Both the position numbers and the translations under genes were made by a program. Of a DNA stretch of 64,000 nt, positions 1-7,748 are shown piece by piece. Numbering within the stretch: position 1 is the first letter of the stretch; each line of letters starts with the position of its first letter. The notes below the pieces were generated by a model. That model saw nothing but the letters and a program-made list of their open reading frames with translations, had not been told where the DNA came from and did not search any database. Source of the stretch: Bradyrhizobium cenepequi (lineage in GTDB: Bacteria > Pseudomonadota > Alphaproteobacteria > Rhizobiales > Xanthobacteraceae); the NCBI RefSeq assembly GCF_020329485.1, contig NZ_JAGKJI010000004.1, forward strand, positions 124,001-188,000, given 5' to 3'.

Positions 1-6
1 CTTCAC

Positions 7-360
7 ATGGCGATTGCAGCACGGCGCCTACCGCGGGACGGGACCATTGACGTTGTCAACCGGCTGCGGCACGTTCTCACGCAGGTTAACCTGGACTGCA
101 AGTGCCAGGATTCTCTGGCTGGAGCCCTCGATCGATTTGCGACGCTTGAAAGGCGCCGCTTTTCCCGGCGTCAGCTTGTCCAGGCGCGCGAGTGCAGAAA
201 TAGCATCGCTGCCTTTCTCTCGCTTCTTTCGGAGCTTGACGAGCTCGCGGAGAGCGAACCCGACCGGACCGCGTTCAAGGAGATGGAACTCCTGTTTTCC
301 GAAATTGTTGATTGCGCTTTCGCCGGCGCTCTAGCACTGCGGCAAATCGCAACGGAGTAG
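7..360 (+). CDS. Hypothetical protein, 117 aa
   Basis: An open frame of 117 codons fills the start of the window and ends in TAG. The product is soluble, without a signal peptide or membrane segment, and has a Leu/Ala/Glu-rich helical second half. I do not recognise the family. It converges on the Crp/Fnr gene downstream and has no clear operon partner. The start could lie further upstream, outside the window. It may be a genuine small protein, but a chance frame cannot be excluded. Confidence 0.4.
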   Translation: MAIAARRLPRDGTIDVVNRLRHVLTQVNLDCKCQDSLAGALDRFATLERRRFSRRQLVQARECRNSIAAFLSLLSELDELAESEPDRTAFKEMELLFSEIVDCAFAGALALRQIATE

Positions 361-415
361 GCAGCCGCCCACCACAATGAAATGCGATCGTTAGATTCGA
401 GTCACGAGGCTCGAA

Positions 416-1135
416 CTAGTCTTCCTCATCTGCGATGGCCACAAGAGCATGCGGCTTGCACAGGACCACACGGCACCGCCCGCAGGTGACGATGCCCCGC
501 TCCTCCCAGGCGCTGAGGGTTCTGCTGACCGTGTGCAGAGTGGTCCCGACCATTTCGGCAAGGTCACGGCGCGACAGCGGAAACGCGATCTCGATGCCAC
601 GCGCCGTGCGGCGCCCCGACTGATGCGCCAAGCGAAGAAGCATATGGCCGATCCGACGCTCGACCCGTTCGGTTGAGAGTTCACGCAGACGGATCTGCAT
701 CTCGTGGTACCGCCGGCCCAACAGTGCGGCGGCGTTAATGGCAACGATGGGATAACGCTCCATGATCTGTCTGACAATGGCGCTCGTCCAGCCGATCAGA
801 TGACTATCGTCCACCGCGGTCACAGTGCCGGGATGGGTATCGCCACCCATAAGTGCGGCGTAACCCGCGACCTCTCCCGGACCAATATAACGGATGATAA
901 TCTGCTGACCGTCCTGGGCCATCTGAGACGCCCGCAACCGGCCTGCGATCACTACAAAGACGGACGTGGTGCCGTCACCCTGTTGAAACAGGATGTCGCC
1001 GGCAGCAAGACGCTTTCGTGCCGCTGACGCTTGAAGATCTCGGAGAGCGTCCGCAGGAGTTCCCTGGAACAGTTCGGTCCGGGCAAAGAGATCGAGGTCT
1101 GGATAGTAATCCATGCCGCCGAATTCATGCTGCAC
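416..1135 (-). CDS. Crp/Fnr family regulator, NnrR/Dnr-like
   Basis: A 239-residue transcription factor of the Crp/Fnr superfamily. Residues about 20-130 form the cyclic-nucleotide-binding-like beta-barrel (AAGDILFQQGD, then GPGEVAGYAALMGG), followed by the long dimerisation helix. A winged helix-turn-helix lies at about 187-225, with recognition helix TLHTVSRTLSAWEERG. There are no N-terminal cysteines, so it cannot carry an FNR-type [4Fe-4S] cluster; its only cysteines are at 218, 221 and 226. The recognition helix and GWTSAIVRQIMERYP segment resemble the NnrR/Dnr group of nitric-oxide-responsive regulators; that assignment is inference. It is divergent from the alternative oxidase homologue, and the shared intergenic region holds a perfect TTGC-N6-GCAA box that could serve both genes. 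Confidence 0.85.
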   Translation of the reverse strand: MQHEFGGMDYYPDLDLFARTELFQGTPADALRDLQASAARKRLAAGDILFQQGDGTTSVFVVIAGRLRASQMAQDGQQIIIRYIGPGEVAGYAALMGGDTHPGTVTAVDDSHLIGWTSAIVRQIMERYPIVAINAAALLGRRYHEMQIRLRELSTERVERRIGHMLLRLAHQSGRRTARGIEIAFPLSRRDLAEMVGTTLHTVSRTLSAWEERGIVTCGRCRVVLCKPHALVAIADEED

Positions 1136-1188
1136 ATCTGGCGGGTACCTCCGCTGTCACATACTAGTGTGCGGCAACGCCCTGCAAT

Positions 1189-1202
1189 TTGCGCCAACGC
1201 AA
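1189..1202. promoter_or_regulatory. FixK/NnrR-type box in divergent promoter
   Basis: TTGCGCCAACGCAA is a perfect 5-4-5 inverted repeat fitting the Crp/Fnr consensus TTGC-N6-GCAA and the NnrR form TTGCG-N4-CGCAA. Its centre lies 72 bp before the ATG of the oxidase homologue and 60 bp before the ATG of the regulator. A class II promoter (site centred near -41.5) is therefore possible in either direction. Confidence 0.75.
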
Positions 1203-1267
1203 ACATGCAGCCGGCAAAAGATCGATTATTCCCAATAATTCGGCACGATACCAAGGCTTGTCACACA

Positions 1268-1990
1268 ATGGGAAAGCCCCTGCCCGCTAACCAGAGACCG
1301 GTCATGGATGCCGAGGGTTGCCCCAACACGGGATCGAAAATGCTGCTCGTCAACAAGACGGATCTGTTTCGACATCATGTACCGGCCACTTTGGCTGACC
1401 GAATTGCGCTGGGCATCGTGCGCGCAGGGACATCGATGGCCGGAGCTCTCTTTGGCGGCCGATACGGCCACCGTGTCGTTGTGCTTGAGACCGTGGCCGC
1501 AGTCCCGCCGATGGTCGCTGCAACATTACTGCATCTCAAATGCCTGCGCCGGATGCTCGACGATCGCGGTTGGATCCGGACCTTCATGGACGAGGCCGAG
1601 AACCAGCGCGTTCATCTGATGTCGTTTATTGCGCTAGCTCAGCCTCGCGTCTCAGAACGCATCTTGATCGCCATCGCGCAGGCGGCGTTCTACAACGCAT
1701 TTTTCATCCTCTACTTGATATCCGCCCGGACAGCGCATCGGTTGGCCGGATATTTTGCCGAGCAGGCAGTCCGGGGATACTCGGAATACCTGATTCGCCT
1801 CGGATCGGATGATCGAGGCAGCGATGCCGCACCCGCATCGGCCATCACGTACTGGAATCTGCCGCCAGATTCGGATGTCACTGACATAATCCTCGCCATG
1901 CGCGAGGATGAAGCCATCCATCGCGACCTGCACCATGCCTTCGCCGATGCGCTGGCCGCAGGCCTGGCATTTCCACGCGGTCAGGCCTGA
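1268..1990 (+). CDS. Alternative oxidase (AOX) homologue with altered diiron ligands
   Basis: A 240-residue member of the AOX family (cyanide-resistant ubiquinol oxidase, membrane-bound diiron carboxylate protein). Diagnostic blocks are VVLETVAAVPPMV (about 71-83), DEAENQRVHLMSF (108-120), AHRLAGYFAEQAV (156-168) and REDEAIHRDLHHAF (212-225). Compared with the family, Glu74, His116, Glu215 and His218 are kept. The Glu of the usual NERMH motif is Gln113, and the first Glu of the usual EEEA motif is Ala164, so two of four carboxylate ligands are missing. The ATG at 1268 fits the family's short N-terminus; ATGs at 1304 and 1340 are alternatives. It is divergent from a Crp/Fnr regulator and has a TTGC-N6-GCAA box upstream. 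Whether it still reduces oxygen is open. Confidence 0.85.
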   Translation: MGKPLPANQRPVMDAEGCPNTGSKMLLVNKTDLFRHHVPATLADRIALGIVRAGTSMAGALFGGRYGHRVVVLETVAAVPPMVAATLLHLKCLRRMLDDRGWIRTFMDEAENQRVHLMSFIALAQPRVSERILIAIAQAAFYNAFFILYLISARTAHRLAGYFAEQAVRGYSEYLIRLGSDDRGSDAAPASAITYWNLPPDSDVTDIILAMREDEAIHRDLHHAFADALAAGLAFPRGQA

Positions 1991-2079
1991 GCTCCAAATC
2001 AAGGAGTAGCGAAGACCGGCTGCGGGCATCGCTGGGTACAGTTTGCACCACTTTAGCGATAGGCATTCAGTCCGCGAGT

Positions 2080-2093
2080 TTGCGCCGGAGCAA
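2080..2093 (+). promoter_or_regulatory. FixK/NnrR-type box upstream of DGC gene
   Basis: TTGCGCCGGAGCAA matches TTGC-N6-GCAA exactly at the outer half-sites. It is centred 58 bp before the ATG at 2145, a sensible distance for Crp/Fnr-type activation. It is the second such box within 900 bp. Confidence 0.65.
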
Positions 2094-2144
2094 CGTCGGG
2101 CACGAGTTTTCCGGCTCGATTGCAGTGTGCTAAAGGAACAGGAA

Positions 2145-2555
2145 ATGGCGCGACGAACCGATCTTCCCCTTGTGTATTCCTGCTCCGGCTGTTCAAGCGC
2201 CGCTCAACTGGCGAACCATCTCGCGATTCGACTGGATCGATCCGGGAAGGCGGAAATGTCCTGCATCGCGGGCGTCGGAGGCGACGTTCCCTCGCTAGTG
2301 CGGGTTGCGACCTCGGGTCGGCCAATAGTCACCATCGACGGCTGCGCGCTCAAATGCGTCCAGAGTTGCCTGGCTCGTCATGGCGTCCAAGCCGCGATCC
2401 ATTACGATCTCACGCAGTTCGGCGTGAAAAAGCGATTCAGGACGGATTTTGATCCTGGTCAAGGCGACCAGCTATTCGAGCGGATTGCCGACGATCTGTC
2501 GGAGCGATTCACAGCCGCAGGGGCCGCCGAGTTGGTCGTCGAGAATCGGATATAG
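2145..2555 (+). CDS. DGC-domain protein (putative zinc-binding)
   Basis: A 136-residue cytosolic protein of the DGC family, named after its Asp-Gly-Cys motif. The N-terminal YSCSGCSSAAQLAN has Cys13 and Cys16, the middle AEMSCIAGVGGDV has Cys40, and IDGCALKCVQSCL carries the DGC motif (65-67) with Cys67, Cys71 and Cys75. These six cysteines fit metal binding, which is how the family is described; its reaction is not established. The ATG at 2145 is preceded by AAAGGAACAGGAA, a good ribosome binding site, so an in-frame upstream extension is unlikely. A TTGC-N6-GCAA box upstream places it in the same putative regulon as the oxidase homologue. Confidence 0.8.
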   Translation: MARRTDLPLVYSCSGCSSAAQLANHLAIRLDRSGKAEMSCIAGVGGDVPSLVRVATSGRPIVTIDGCALKCVQSCLARHGVQAAIHYDLTQFGVKKRFRTDFDPGQGDQLFERIADDLSERFTAAGAAELVVENRI

Positions 2556-2814
2556 TTCCAGGCTATGCACGCCGTCTTGGGTCGAAACTGCGAGCCGGCA
2601 TGCGATAAGGGCAGGTTAGGACCGACGCCAAACAGCTTTTCGCGAAGCACGCCGTTCGCATAACCGGTCGGTTTCGGCGACGGAACGAACTGCGTTGTCG
2701 TCGGTTCCTGGAAGTAAACCACTACGCCTGACGGAGTTGGAGAAATCACATTGTCTTCTTCTGTAGCCCGGCATTTCCCGTGCTACACGTATCCAGATGT
2801 GACGGGCAGTTGGC

Positions 2815-3316
2815 ATGAGCCGATCCGCATCGCGACACGCGATCATCATTGGCGGTGGCGCCAGCGGCGTTCTGCTGGCCTATCAGCTTTTGCACCATCC
2901 AGCTTGCGATTTTCACGTCACGCTGATCGAAAAGCGCCCGGATATCGGGCGTGGCCTTGCGACGCGGGCAGCGTGACATCCTCAACCGGCAGATCGGTGC
3001 CGTCGTCGATTGCACGGGCATCGTCAAGGATCAGAGCGCCACCACCAATCCAGCCGTGCGCAGCCTATTCGAGCAGGGTCTGGCGTGCGTCGATCCGCTT
3101 TGCATCGGCATCGAGACCAGCGCGGATTGCGCGATCGTTAATCGCGACGGCGTTCCGTCACGGCGCTTGTTCGCCGTGGGTCCGCTCACCCGCGCCGCGT
3201 TCTGGGAGATCATTGCCATTCCCGATATCCGCACTCAATGCGCCGGGCTCGCTGCCCTGCTCGCCACCAACGACGAAGAGCGGCAGTTCGAGCGTGTCGG
3301 CGTGCAATCGCCCTAG
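2815..3316 (+). pseudogene. FAD/NAD(P)-binding protein, internally deleted remnant
   Basis: The ATG at 2815 opens a Rossmann FAD-binding N-terminus (HAIIIGGGASGVLLAYQLL, then VTLIEKRPDIGRGLA), but the frame stops at 2974-2976 after 53 codons. From about 2978, in another frame, the sequence continues as the C-terminal end of the same kind of flavoprotein (VVDCTGIVKDQ, VDPLCIGIETSADCAIVNRDG, RRLFAVGPLTRAAFWEIIAIPDIR) and stops at 3316. Family members are far longer, so several hundred central residues are gone and the joint is out of frame. I read this as an inactivated gene; the two pieces are not expected to give function. Confidence 0.75.
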
Positions 3317-3384
3317 CTGGTGACTCCCTACGCGAGACGGGATGTCGTCTGCCTCACCGCGGGTGCTTTCAAATAAGCACGGTC

Positions 3385-3398
3385 TTGCGATGACGCAC
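3385..3398 (+). promoter_or_regulatory. Near-consensus FixK/NnrR-type box upstream of dehydrogenase
   Basis: TTGCGATGACGCAC differs from TTGCG-N4-CGCAA by the last base only. It lies 94 bp (centre) before the dehydrogenase ATG at 3486. It is weaker evidence than the two perfect boxes at 1189 and 2080, but is in a consistent position. Confidence 0.4.
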
Positions 3399-3485
3399 TG
3401 GTGCGCTAGCTTTATCGCTCAGCACCCCACTGTTATATTCGCATGGGAGGACGTGAGTTCGATACCTGCGCGGGAGCCATGGACC

Positions 3486-4415
3486 ATGCGGAAAATCGGA
3501 ATTGTCGGGGCTGGCGCGGTTGGCGCCGCTTGCGCTATGGCGCTGGGTCTTCGGCGCAGCGCGGACGAAGTCATCCTCGTCAACAGGACACCAGCAAAAA
3601 GCATCGGAATCGCGACGGATATGACCTATGGCGCGGCGATGGGCGACGTCACCGCCATTCGCAGCGGGAACATCGCGGATTTGACGGGTTGCTCAGCCAT
3701 TCTCTTGACGGCCGGCATCAACGAAAAGACCGGAGGCGCAACGGACCGAAGCGACAAGGAAGGCAGGCTGAAGCTCCTCACCGCCAATGCCAAGATCTAC
3801 CGGGAACTTGTCCCTGCCATGGTCGCTGCTGCACCGAACGCCGTGATCATTGTCGTGACCGATCCACCGGATCCGCTCACCGATGTTGCCCGCGCGGTTG
3901 CCGGGCATGAGCGCGTGTTCGGAACCGGTACATTTCTTGACAGCCTGCGCTTCCAGACTCATCTCGCCCGTCACTTCGGCGTTGCTCCAACTGCCGTAGA
4001 TGCTCTGGTGCTCGGCGAACACGGGACCACGAGCGTCTTTCTCTGGTCCTCCGCCCGCATTGCCGGCAATCCGGTCGAGACACTTCTCGATCGACCGGCG
4101 GAAACGAAGGAGCAGATTGAACGGGACGTCCGGCAGGCCAACATCACGATCATCGAGGGGATCGGCGCCAGTCAGTACGGGATCGGAATCGTATCCGCCC
4201 GAATCGTCGAGGCGGTTCTCCGAGACGAGAAGGCTGTTCTTCCGGTGTCGAGCCCCCAAAAAGCATTTGGGGGCAGCAGCCTTTCCCTGCCATCGGTCAT
4301 CGGGGCAGCCGGCGTTGAGCGCGTTCTCATGCCGCAGATGAACGAGAAGGAAGAGGCCGCACTACGCGCGAGCGCGCAGCATATCGCGGACGCATCTGCT
4401 CGTTTGAAGCAGTAG
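3486..4415 (+). CDS. L-lactate/malate dehydrogenase family protein
   Basis: A 309-residue NAD-dependent 2-hydroxyacid dehydrogenase interconverting a 2-oxoacid (pyruvate or oxaloacetate) and the L-hydroxyacid. The N-terminal GIVGAGAVGAACAMAL (5-20) is the Rossmann dinucleotide site. Catalytic residues are visible as Asp152 and Arg155 in GTGTFLDSLRF and His179 in LGEHGTTSVF. The substrate loop near INEKTGGATDRSDKEG is not typical of either classic LDH or MDH, so substrate is uncertain. The ATG at 3486 is preceded by GGGAG at good spacing; a GTG at 3453 is an alternative. It follows the broken flavoprotein gene and has a near-consensus Crp/Fnr box upstream, which would fit induction under nitrosative or low-oxygen stress. 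Confidence 0.85.
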   Translation: MRKIGIVGAGAVGAACAMALGLRRSADEVILVNRTPAKSIGIATDMTYGAAMGDVTAIRSGNIADLTGCSAILLTAGINEKTGGATDRSDKEGRLKLLTANAKIYRELVPAMVAAAPNAVIIVVTDPPDPLTDVARAVAGHERVFGTGTFLDSLRFQTHLARHFGVAPTAVDALVLGEHGTTSVFLWSSARIAGNPVETLLDRPAETKEQIERDVRQANITIIEGIGASQYGIGIVSARIVEAVLRDEKAVLPVSSPQKAFGGSSLSLPSVIGAAGVERVLMPQMNEKEEAALRASAQHIADASARLKQ

Positions 4416-4449
4416 GACGATCGTCCGGACCACGTGTTCGTTCGGGCAA

Positions 4450-4600
4450 ATGCGTGCGGATCAGAAATTTCCAGGGCTGGCCACGACAAAGTCCGAGATC
4501 GATGACCTGGTTGCGTTTCTTGCCCCGCTGACTAGGTCTCCATACAAGGAGGCCGGTGACCGGGAGTACGCGCGGCATCCAGAGTTGTGTCGAAAGAGGC
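4450..4600 (+). pseudogene. C-terminal remnant of a cytochrome c peroxidase-like protein
   Basis: Reading from 4450, the translation contains TTKSEIDDLVAFLAPLT, then SPYKEAGDREYARHPEL. This resembles the C-terminal end of MauG/cytochrome-c-peroxidase-type dihaem proteins (…EIDDLVAFLxSLTSPxYKExG…). No haem-binding CXXCH motif or N-terminal part lies upstream; the preceding bases belong to the dehydrogenase gene. I interpret it as a leftover of a deleted gene, with modest confidence because the match is short. Confidence 0.4.
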
Positions 4601-4603
4601 CCT

Positions 4604-5368
4604 GTGACGAACCCTGCCCTATCGAACGATCCCGGCGATGCGGCAACGTTAGCGCACGCATCGGGCCAAGGCGAGAAACGTCCTCAACCGACGAGCACGA
4701 TGCTGGAAACCAGGCATCTGTCCCGGAGCGTCGGACAGCGGCTGCTCGTCAATGACGTCAGTGTGCAGGTCTCGGCGGGTGAGGTTCTCGCCGTAGTCGG
4801 CCCGAGCGGAGCCGGGAAGTCGTCGTTCCTGCGGCTGCTCAATCGACTGGACGAGCCCACGGCCGGCACGGTTCTGCTGGAGTCCACCGACTATCGGTCG
4901 ATCGCCCCGCAGGAGTTGCGGCGGCGCGTCGGCATGGTCATGCAGACGGCCTTTCTGTTTCCCGGCACAATCTCCGCGAACATTACTTTCGGACCGCGCC
5001 AGCGCGGGGAAGCCATGGCGCCGACGCAGATCGCAACGCTGCTCGAGCGGGTCGGCTTACCCGGATTTGCCGACCGAGACGTCGGCAACCTTTCCGGCGG
5101 CGAGGCCCAGCGCGTGGCGCTGGCTCGAACACTGGCGAATGCCCCTGAGGTTCTGTTGCTCGATGAGCCGACCTCCGCACTCGATGAGGCCTCCGTGCGG
5201 GGGGTCGAAGAGCTCGTATTCGGCATCGTCCAAGAGCGGCGAATAGCCTGCGTGATCGTTACGCACAACCGCGAGCAGGCGATCCGCCTCGCCGATAGGA
5301 CCATGATCATGGAAGCAGGCCGGCTTGTCGCAATCGGCCCAACCAGGGAGGTGCTGCGTGCTGACTGA
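4604..5368 (+). CDS. fetA: ABC transporter ATP-binding protein, FetA-like
   Basis: A 254-residue ABC ATPase. Walker A GPSGAGKS lies at 66-73, the Q-loop in MVMQTAFLFPGTI near 114, signature LSGGEAQR at 163-170, Walker B LLLDEPTSALDE at 184-195 and the H-loop at VTHNRE. The short single domain and the coupled YbbM/FetB-type permease identify the FetAB (YbbLM) iron exporter type; metal specificity is inferred from the family. GTG at 4604 has GAAAGAGG just upstream, whereas ATG at 4700 (residue 33) would start exactly at the ABC domain; either may be used. Its end overlaps the permease start by 11 bp, indicating translational coupling. Confidence 0.8.
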   Translation: MTNPALSNDPGDAATLAHASGQGEKRPQPTSTMLETRHLSRSVGQRLLVNDVSVQVSAGEVLAVVGPSGAGKSSFLRLLNRLDEPTAGTVLLESTDYRSIAPQELRRRVGMVMQTAFLFPGTISANITFGPRQRGEAMAPTQIATLLERVGLPGFADRDVGNLSGGEAQRVALARTLANAPEVLLLDEPTSALDEASVRGVEELVFGIVQERRIACVIVTHNREQAIRLADRTMIMEAGRLVAIGPTREVLRAD

Positions 5369-6164
5369 GCTCAAGAGCAGCATAGGCAGCGACGTGCTGA
5401 TGGGCCTCGCCCAAGCCGTCGGTGCCATCGCGCTATGCGCCGTCGTGGTGGCGCTTTGCCGGTGGCACGCCGTCCGCGTGGAGCGCGAGACTGCGGTGTC
5501 GATGGCACGGGGCCTCGTGCAAATGATCCTCGTTGGAATGCTGCTGGCGGTGTTGCTGCATGGCAGCCTGCTGATCGGCGCTCTCATCCTGTTGATGATG
5601 ATGATCGCTGCGGCATTCACGGCAGCCCGCCGGCTCCAGCAAATGGAAGGCGCGCTGCTGCTGTGCTTCTGGGCGATCGCTGCCGGCGCCGGAACCGTGA
5701 TCGCGGCGATGCTCGCGACCCGGAGCCTTCAGGCCGACATTGCGATCCTCGTGCCTGTGGGCAGCATGATCATCGCCAATGCGATGAATGCGTGCGCGCA
5801 AGCCGCCGAACGCTTCCGGGCCGAGATCGTCGCCCATGTCGGCCAGATCGAGGCAGGCCTTGCGCTGGGCGCGGAGCCTGCCGTTACGGTTGCGCCTTAT
5901 CTCCAGAGCGCCGTCTATGCGAGCCTTCTGCCGCGGCTCGATATGCTGAAGTCTCTCGGACTGGTGTGGATCCCGGGAGTCATGGCGGGCATGATGGTCT
6001 CCGGTGCCAGTCCGGTCTACGCGGCCATCTACCAGTTCGTGGTCGTTGCCATGATCTTGGCTGCGTCAGGGATCACCGGGCTCGTCGCCACCGTTCTCAT
6101 GCGGTCACGCGTCTTTACTTCAGCGGCGCAGTTGGCGCTTCGGCGCGCACAATCGTCAAAGTAG
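5358..6164 (+). CDS. fetB: FetB/YbbM-type metal export permease (UPF0014)
   Basis: A 268-residue integral membrane protein with about seven hydrophobic segments and the family hallmarks SMARGLVQMILVGMLL, VPVGSMIIANAMNACAQAAERF and LVWIPGVMAGMMVSGASPVYAAIYQF. The family partners a FetA-type ATPase; E. coli FetAB exports iron and supports resistance to oxidative stress. The start is GTG at 5358 behind CCAGGGAGG and overlaps the end of the ATPase gene. Next to oxidase- and dehydrogenase-type genes, a role in lowering free iron during oxidative or nitrosative stress is plausible but inferred. Confidence 0.85.
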   Translation: MLTELKSSIGSDVLMGLAQAVGAIALCAVVVALCRWHAVRVERETAVSMARGLVQMILVGMLLAVLLHGSLLIGALILLMMMIAAAFTAARRLQQMEGALLLCFWAIAAGAGTVIAAMLATRSLQADIAILVPVGSMIIANAMNACAQAAERFRAEIVAHVGQIEAGLALGAEPAVTVAPYLQSAVYASLLPRLDMLKSLGLVWIPGVMAGMMVSGASPVYAAIYQFVVVAMILAASGITGLVATVLMRSRVFTSAAQLALRRAQSSK

Positions 6165-6220
6165 GGCCCTGCGACGCAGGCTCATGCGAGCTCGTGAGTC
6201 GGTCTGACTTCGATCATCCA

Positions 6221-6604
6221 TCAGCTCATGCTTCCCGGTATGAAGCATCGCGCTTTCGGGTGGCCATCTTGATAGTAGGGCCACACCATCGCGCGACCCG
6301 CGAGGTTCGGTCCATCGACGACAGCTTCCCTGGGAACGTCGACCCATTCGCCATCGATGCGCACCCGATAGTGGCCATCCTTGCTTTCCCAATCGGCGTC
6401 ATCGACGCGCTTTGCATCTGTGCCGTCACAGCAGGGGCCCTTCCCGCTGTGCAAGCTCTCATACCAACGGTTCAACTCGGGATGCCCGGAATCGTGGGCG
6501 CGGGCTGGCCCAACTGCAAAAAACGACAACACGACAGCAAGAATAAGAAGCGCTGACTGCCTGCAATCCGTACTCAGTCCGTGGCCAATCCGTGCTGTGA
6601 TCAT
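6221..6604 (-). CDS. Secreted hypothetical protein, 127 aa
   Basis: From the ATG at 6604 the protein begins with a classical signal peptide (hydrophobic ALLILAVVLSFFAV, cleavage expected after GPARA, about residue 36). The mature part, about 90 residues, starts HDSGHPELNRWYESLHSG and contains GPCCDGTDAKRVDDADW and VDVPREAVVDGPN. Such small periplasmic proteins are common in Bradyrhizobium-type genomes, but no function is known to me. Two adjacent cysteines plus one near the C-terminus could form a disulfide. An in-frame start at 6751 exists but would bury the signal peptide. It converges on fetB. Confidence 0.7.
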   Translation of the reverse strand: MITARIGHGLSTDCRQSALLILAVVLSFFAVGPARAHDSGHPELNRWYESLHSGKGPCCDGTDAKRVDDADWESKDGHYRVRIDGEWVDVPREAVVDGPNLAGRAMVWPYYQDGHPKARCFIPGSMS

Positions 6605-7748
6605 ATCCGATACCCAACTCCAGTATTCTGATCGCGAAGCTCGCAAATCGCGTGCCACCAGATCGCTGGTCCAGCACCAATTTTGCTCTCCACGCTGTCT
6701 ATTTGGCGAGCAGACCGATCGCGATCTAAATCTGCTCGAGCGGCACATCATTGCTCTGCTTTACATGGAAATATGAGTGACGCTGCTCTCTTCAATTATA
6801 TGACTATTCTCATATAATCACGTTGCCGCGAGGCAAAAGTGACACTCGTGGTGCCTGGCTTCGAACAGCGACTTGACGCGCTGTCGCGACCTCGCGATGT
6901 GCAACTCGCGAAAGATGTCAGCATGTGCGGCGTCGCCTGCCTGCGCTGGAAGCGTCAGCCCGTAGGCACGCTGGTCTTCCTCGCCGAGTGCCGGACGATA
7001 AAGAAAGAAGCTGTCACCGTGTTCAAGCCTGTGCCGCTGCATCCGTCGATGCTCTGCTATGTTGTCTCGCCCCTTAACCCCGACGCGCATTCGAGCGTTC
7101 CTGAAGATGGTTTTGGACGGTCAGAGGCGAGCAGCCGACATCGCCAGCGGCAGGTCCGTTTAAGCTGGAACTTGCGGACCGAGCGAATGTCTCGACGAAG
7201 CTTAAGGGGAACTGAAGACGATGTTCACCGCATCAAGTCCTAGCCGTCGCCGGATCATGCGACCTCGGTCGGCGCGTCATGGCTTGTCCTGCAGCCAAGA
7301 CAGGAACACTGGCGCCTCGCTCCGATTGAAGGCGTGATCCGTTGTTGGTCGAAGACAGAGTTCAGCACGGCCAAGTGCAAGAAGCAGTGGCAGGCATTCG
7401 CCATCAAGCTGTCACGCGAGCGGCGGGCGGGGAAGAAGGTTCCCGCACCCCGGGAGGGCCGCTATGCCGAGGAGACGAGACGGAGGGCCCGTCATGATCT
7501 TGAAGTAGGAAGGACGTATGCGAAACGTCGCGCAACCAAGAAGGGCCGCACATAGCGTTGCTTAACGCGCAGCCTCACGAATACAACCTGAGATAGATGG
7601 AATTCTCAGCCGCTGCACTTGCTGGCCAACGTCTCCGCAGTCACTGGCGCGTTCGACATCGTATTTGGGGAGATCGATCGATAGTGCCGCACACACCCGG
7701 CCTCCGGTTGATGCATTCGCTCGATGGCCCGGCCACACGCCGCTCGGC
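6605..7748. other. 1.1 kb stretch without a confident gene
   Basis: Several short frames occur on both strands (for example 6839-7243 and 7334-7555 on +, 6818-7090 on -). None shows a recognisable domain or clear ribosome binding site. An AT-rich segment at about 6790-6825 could be a promoter. The 7334-7555 frame is very Arg/Lys-rich and may be the tail of a decayed gene. I see no RNA gene. Confidence 0.4.

Noticed and set aside
2459..2749. Minus-strand frame of 96 codons between the DGC gene and the flavoprotein remnant
   Set aside because: It overlaps the end of the DGC gene on the opposite strand, has no recognisable domain and no ribosome binding site.
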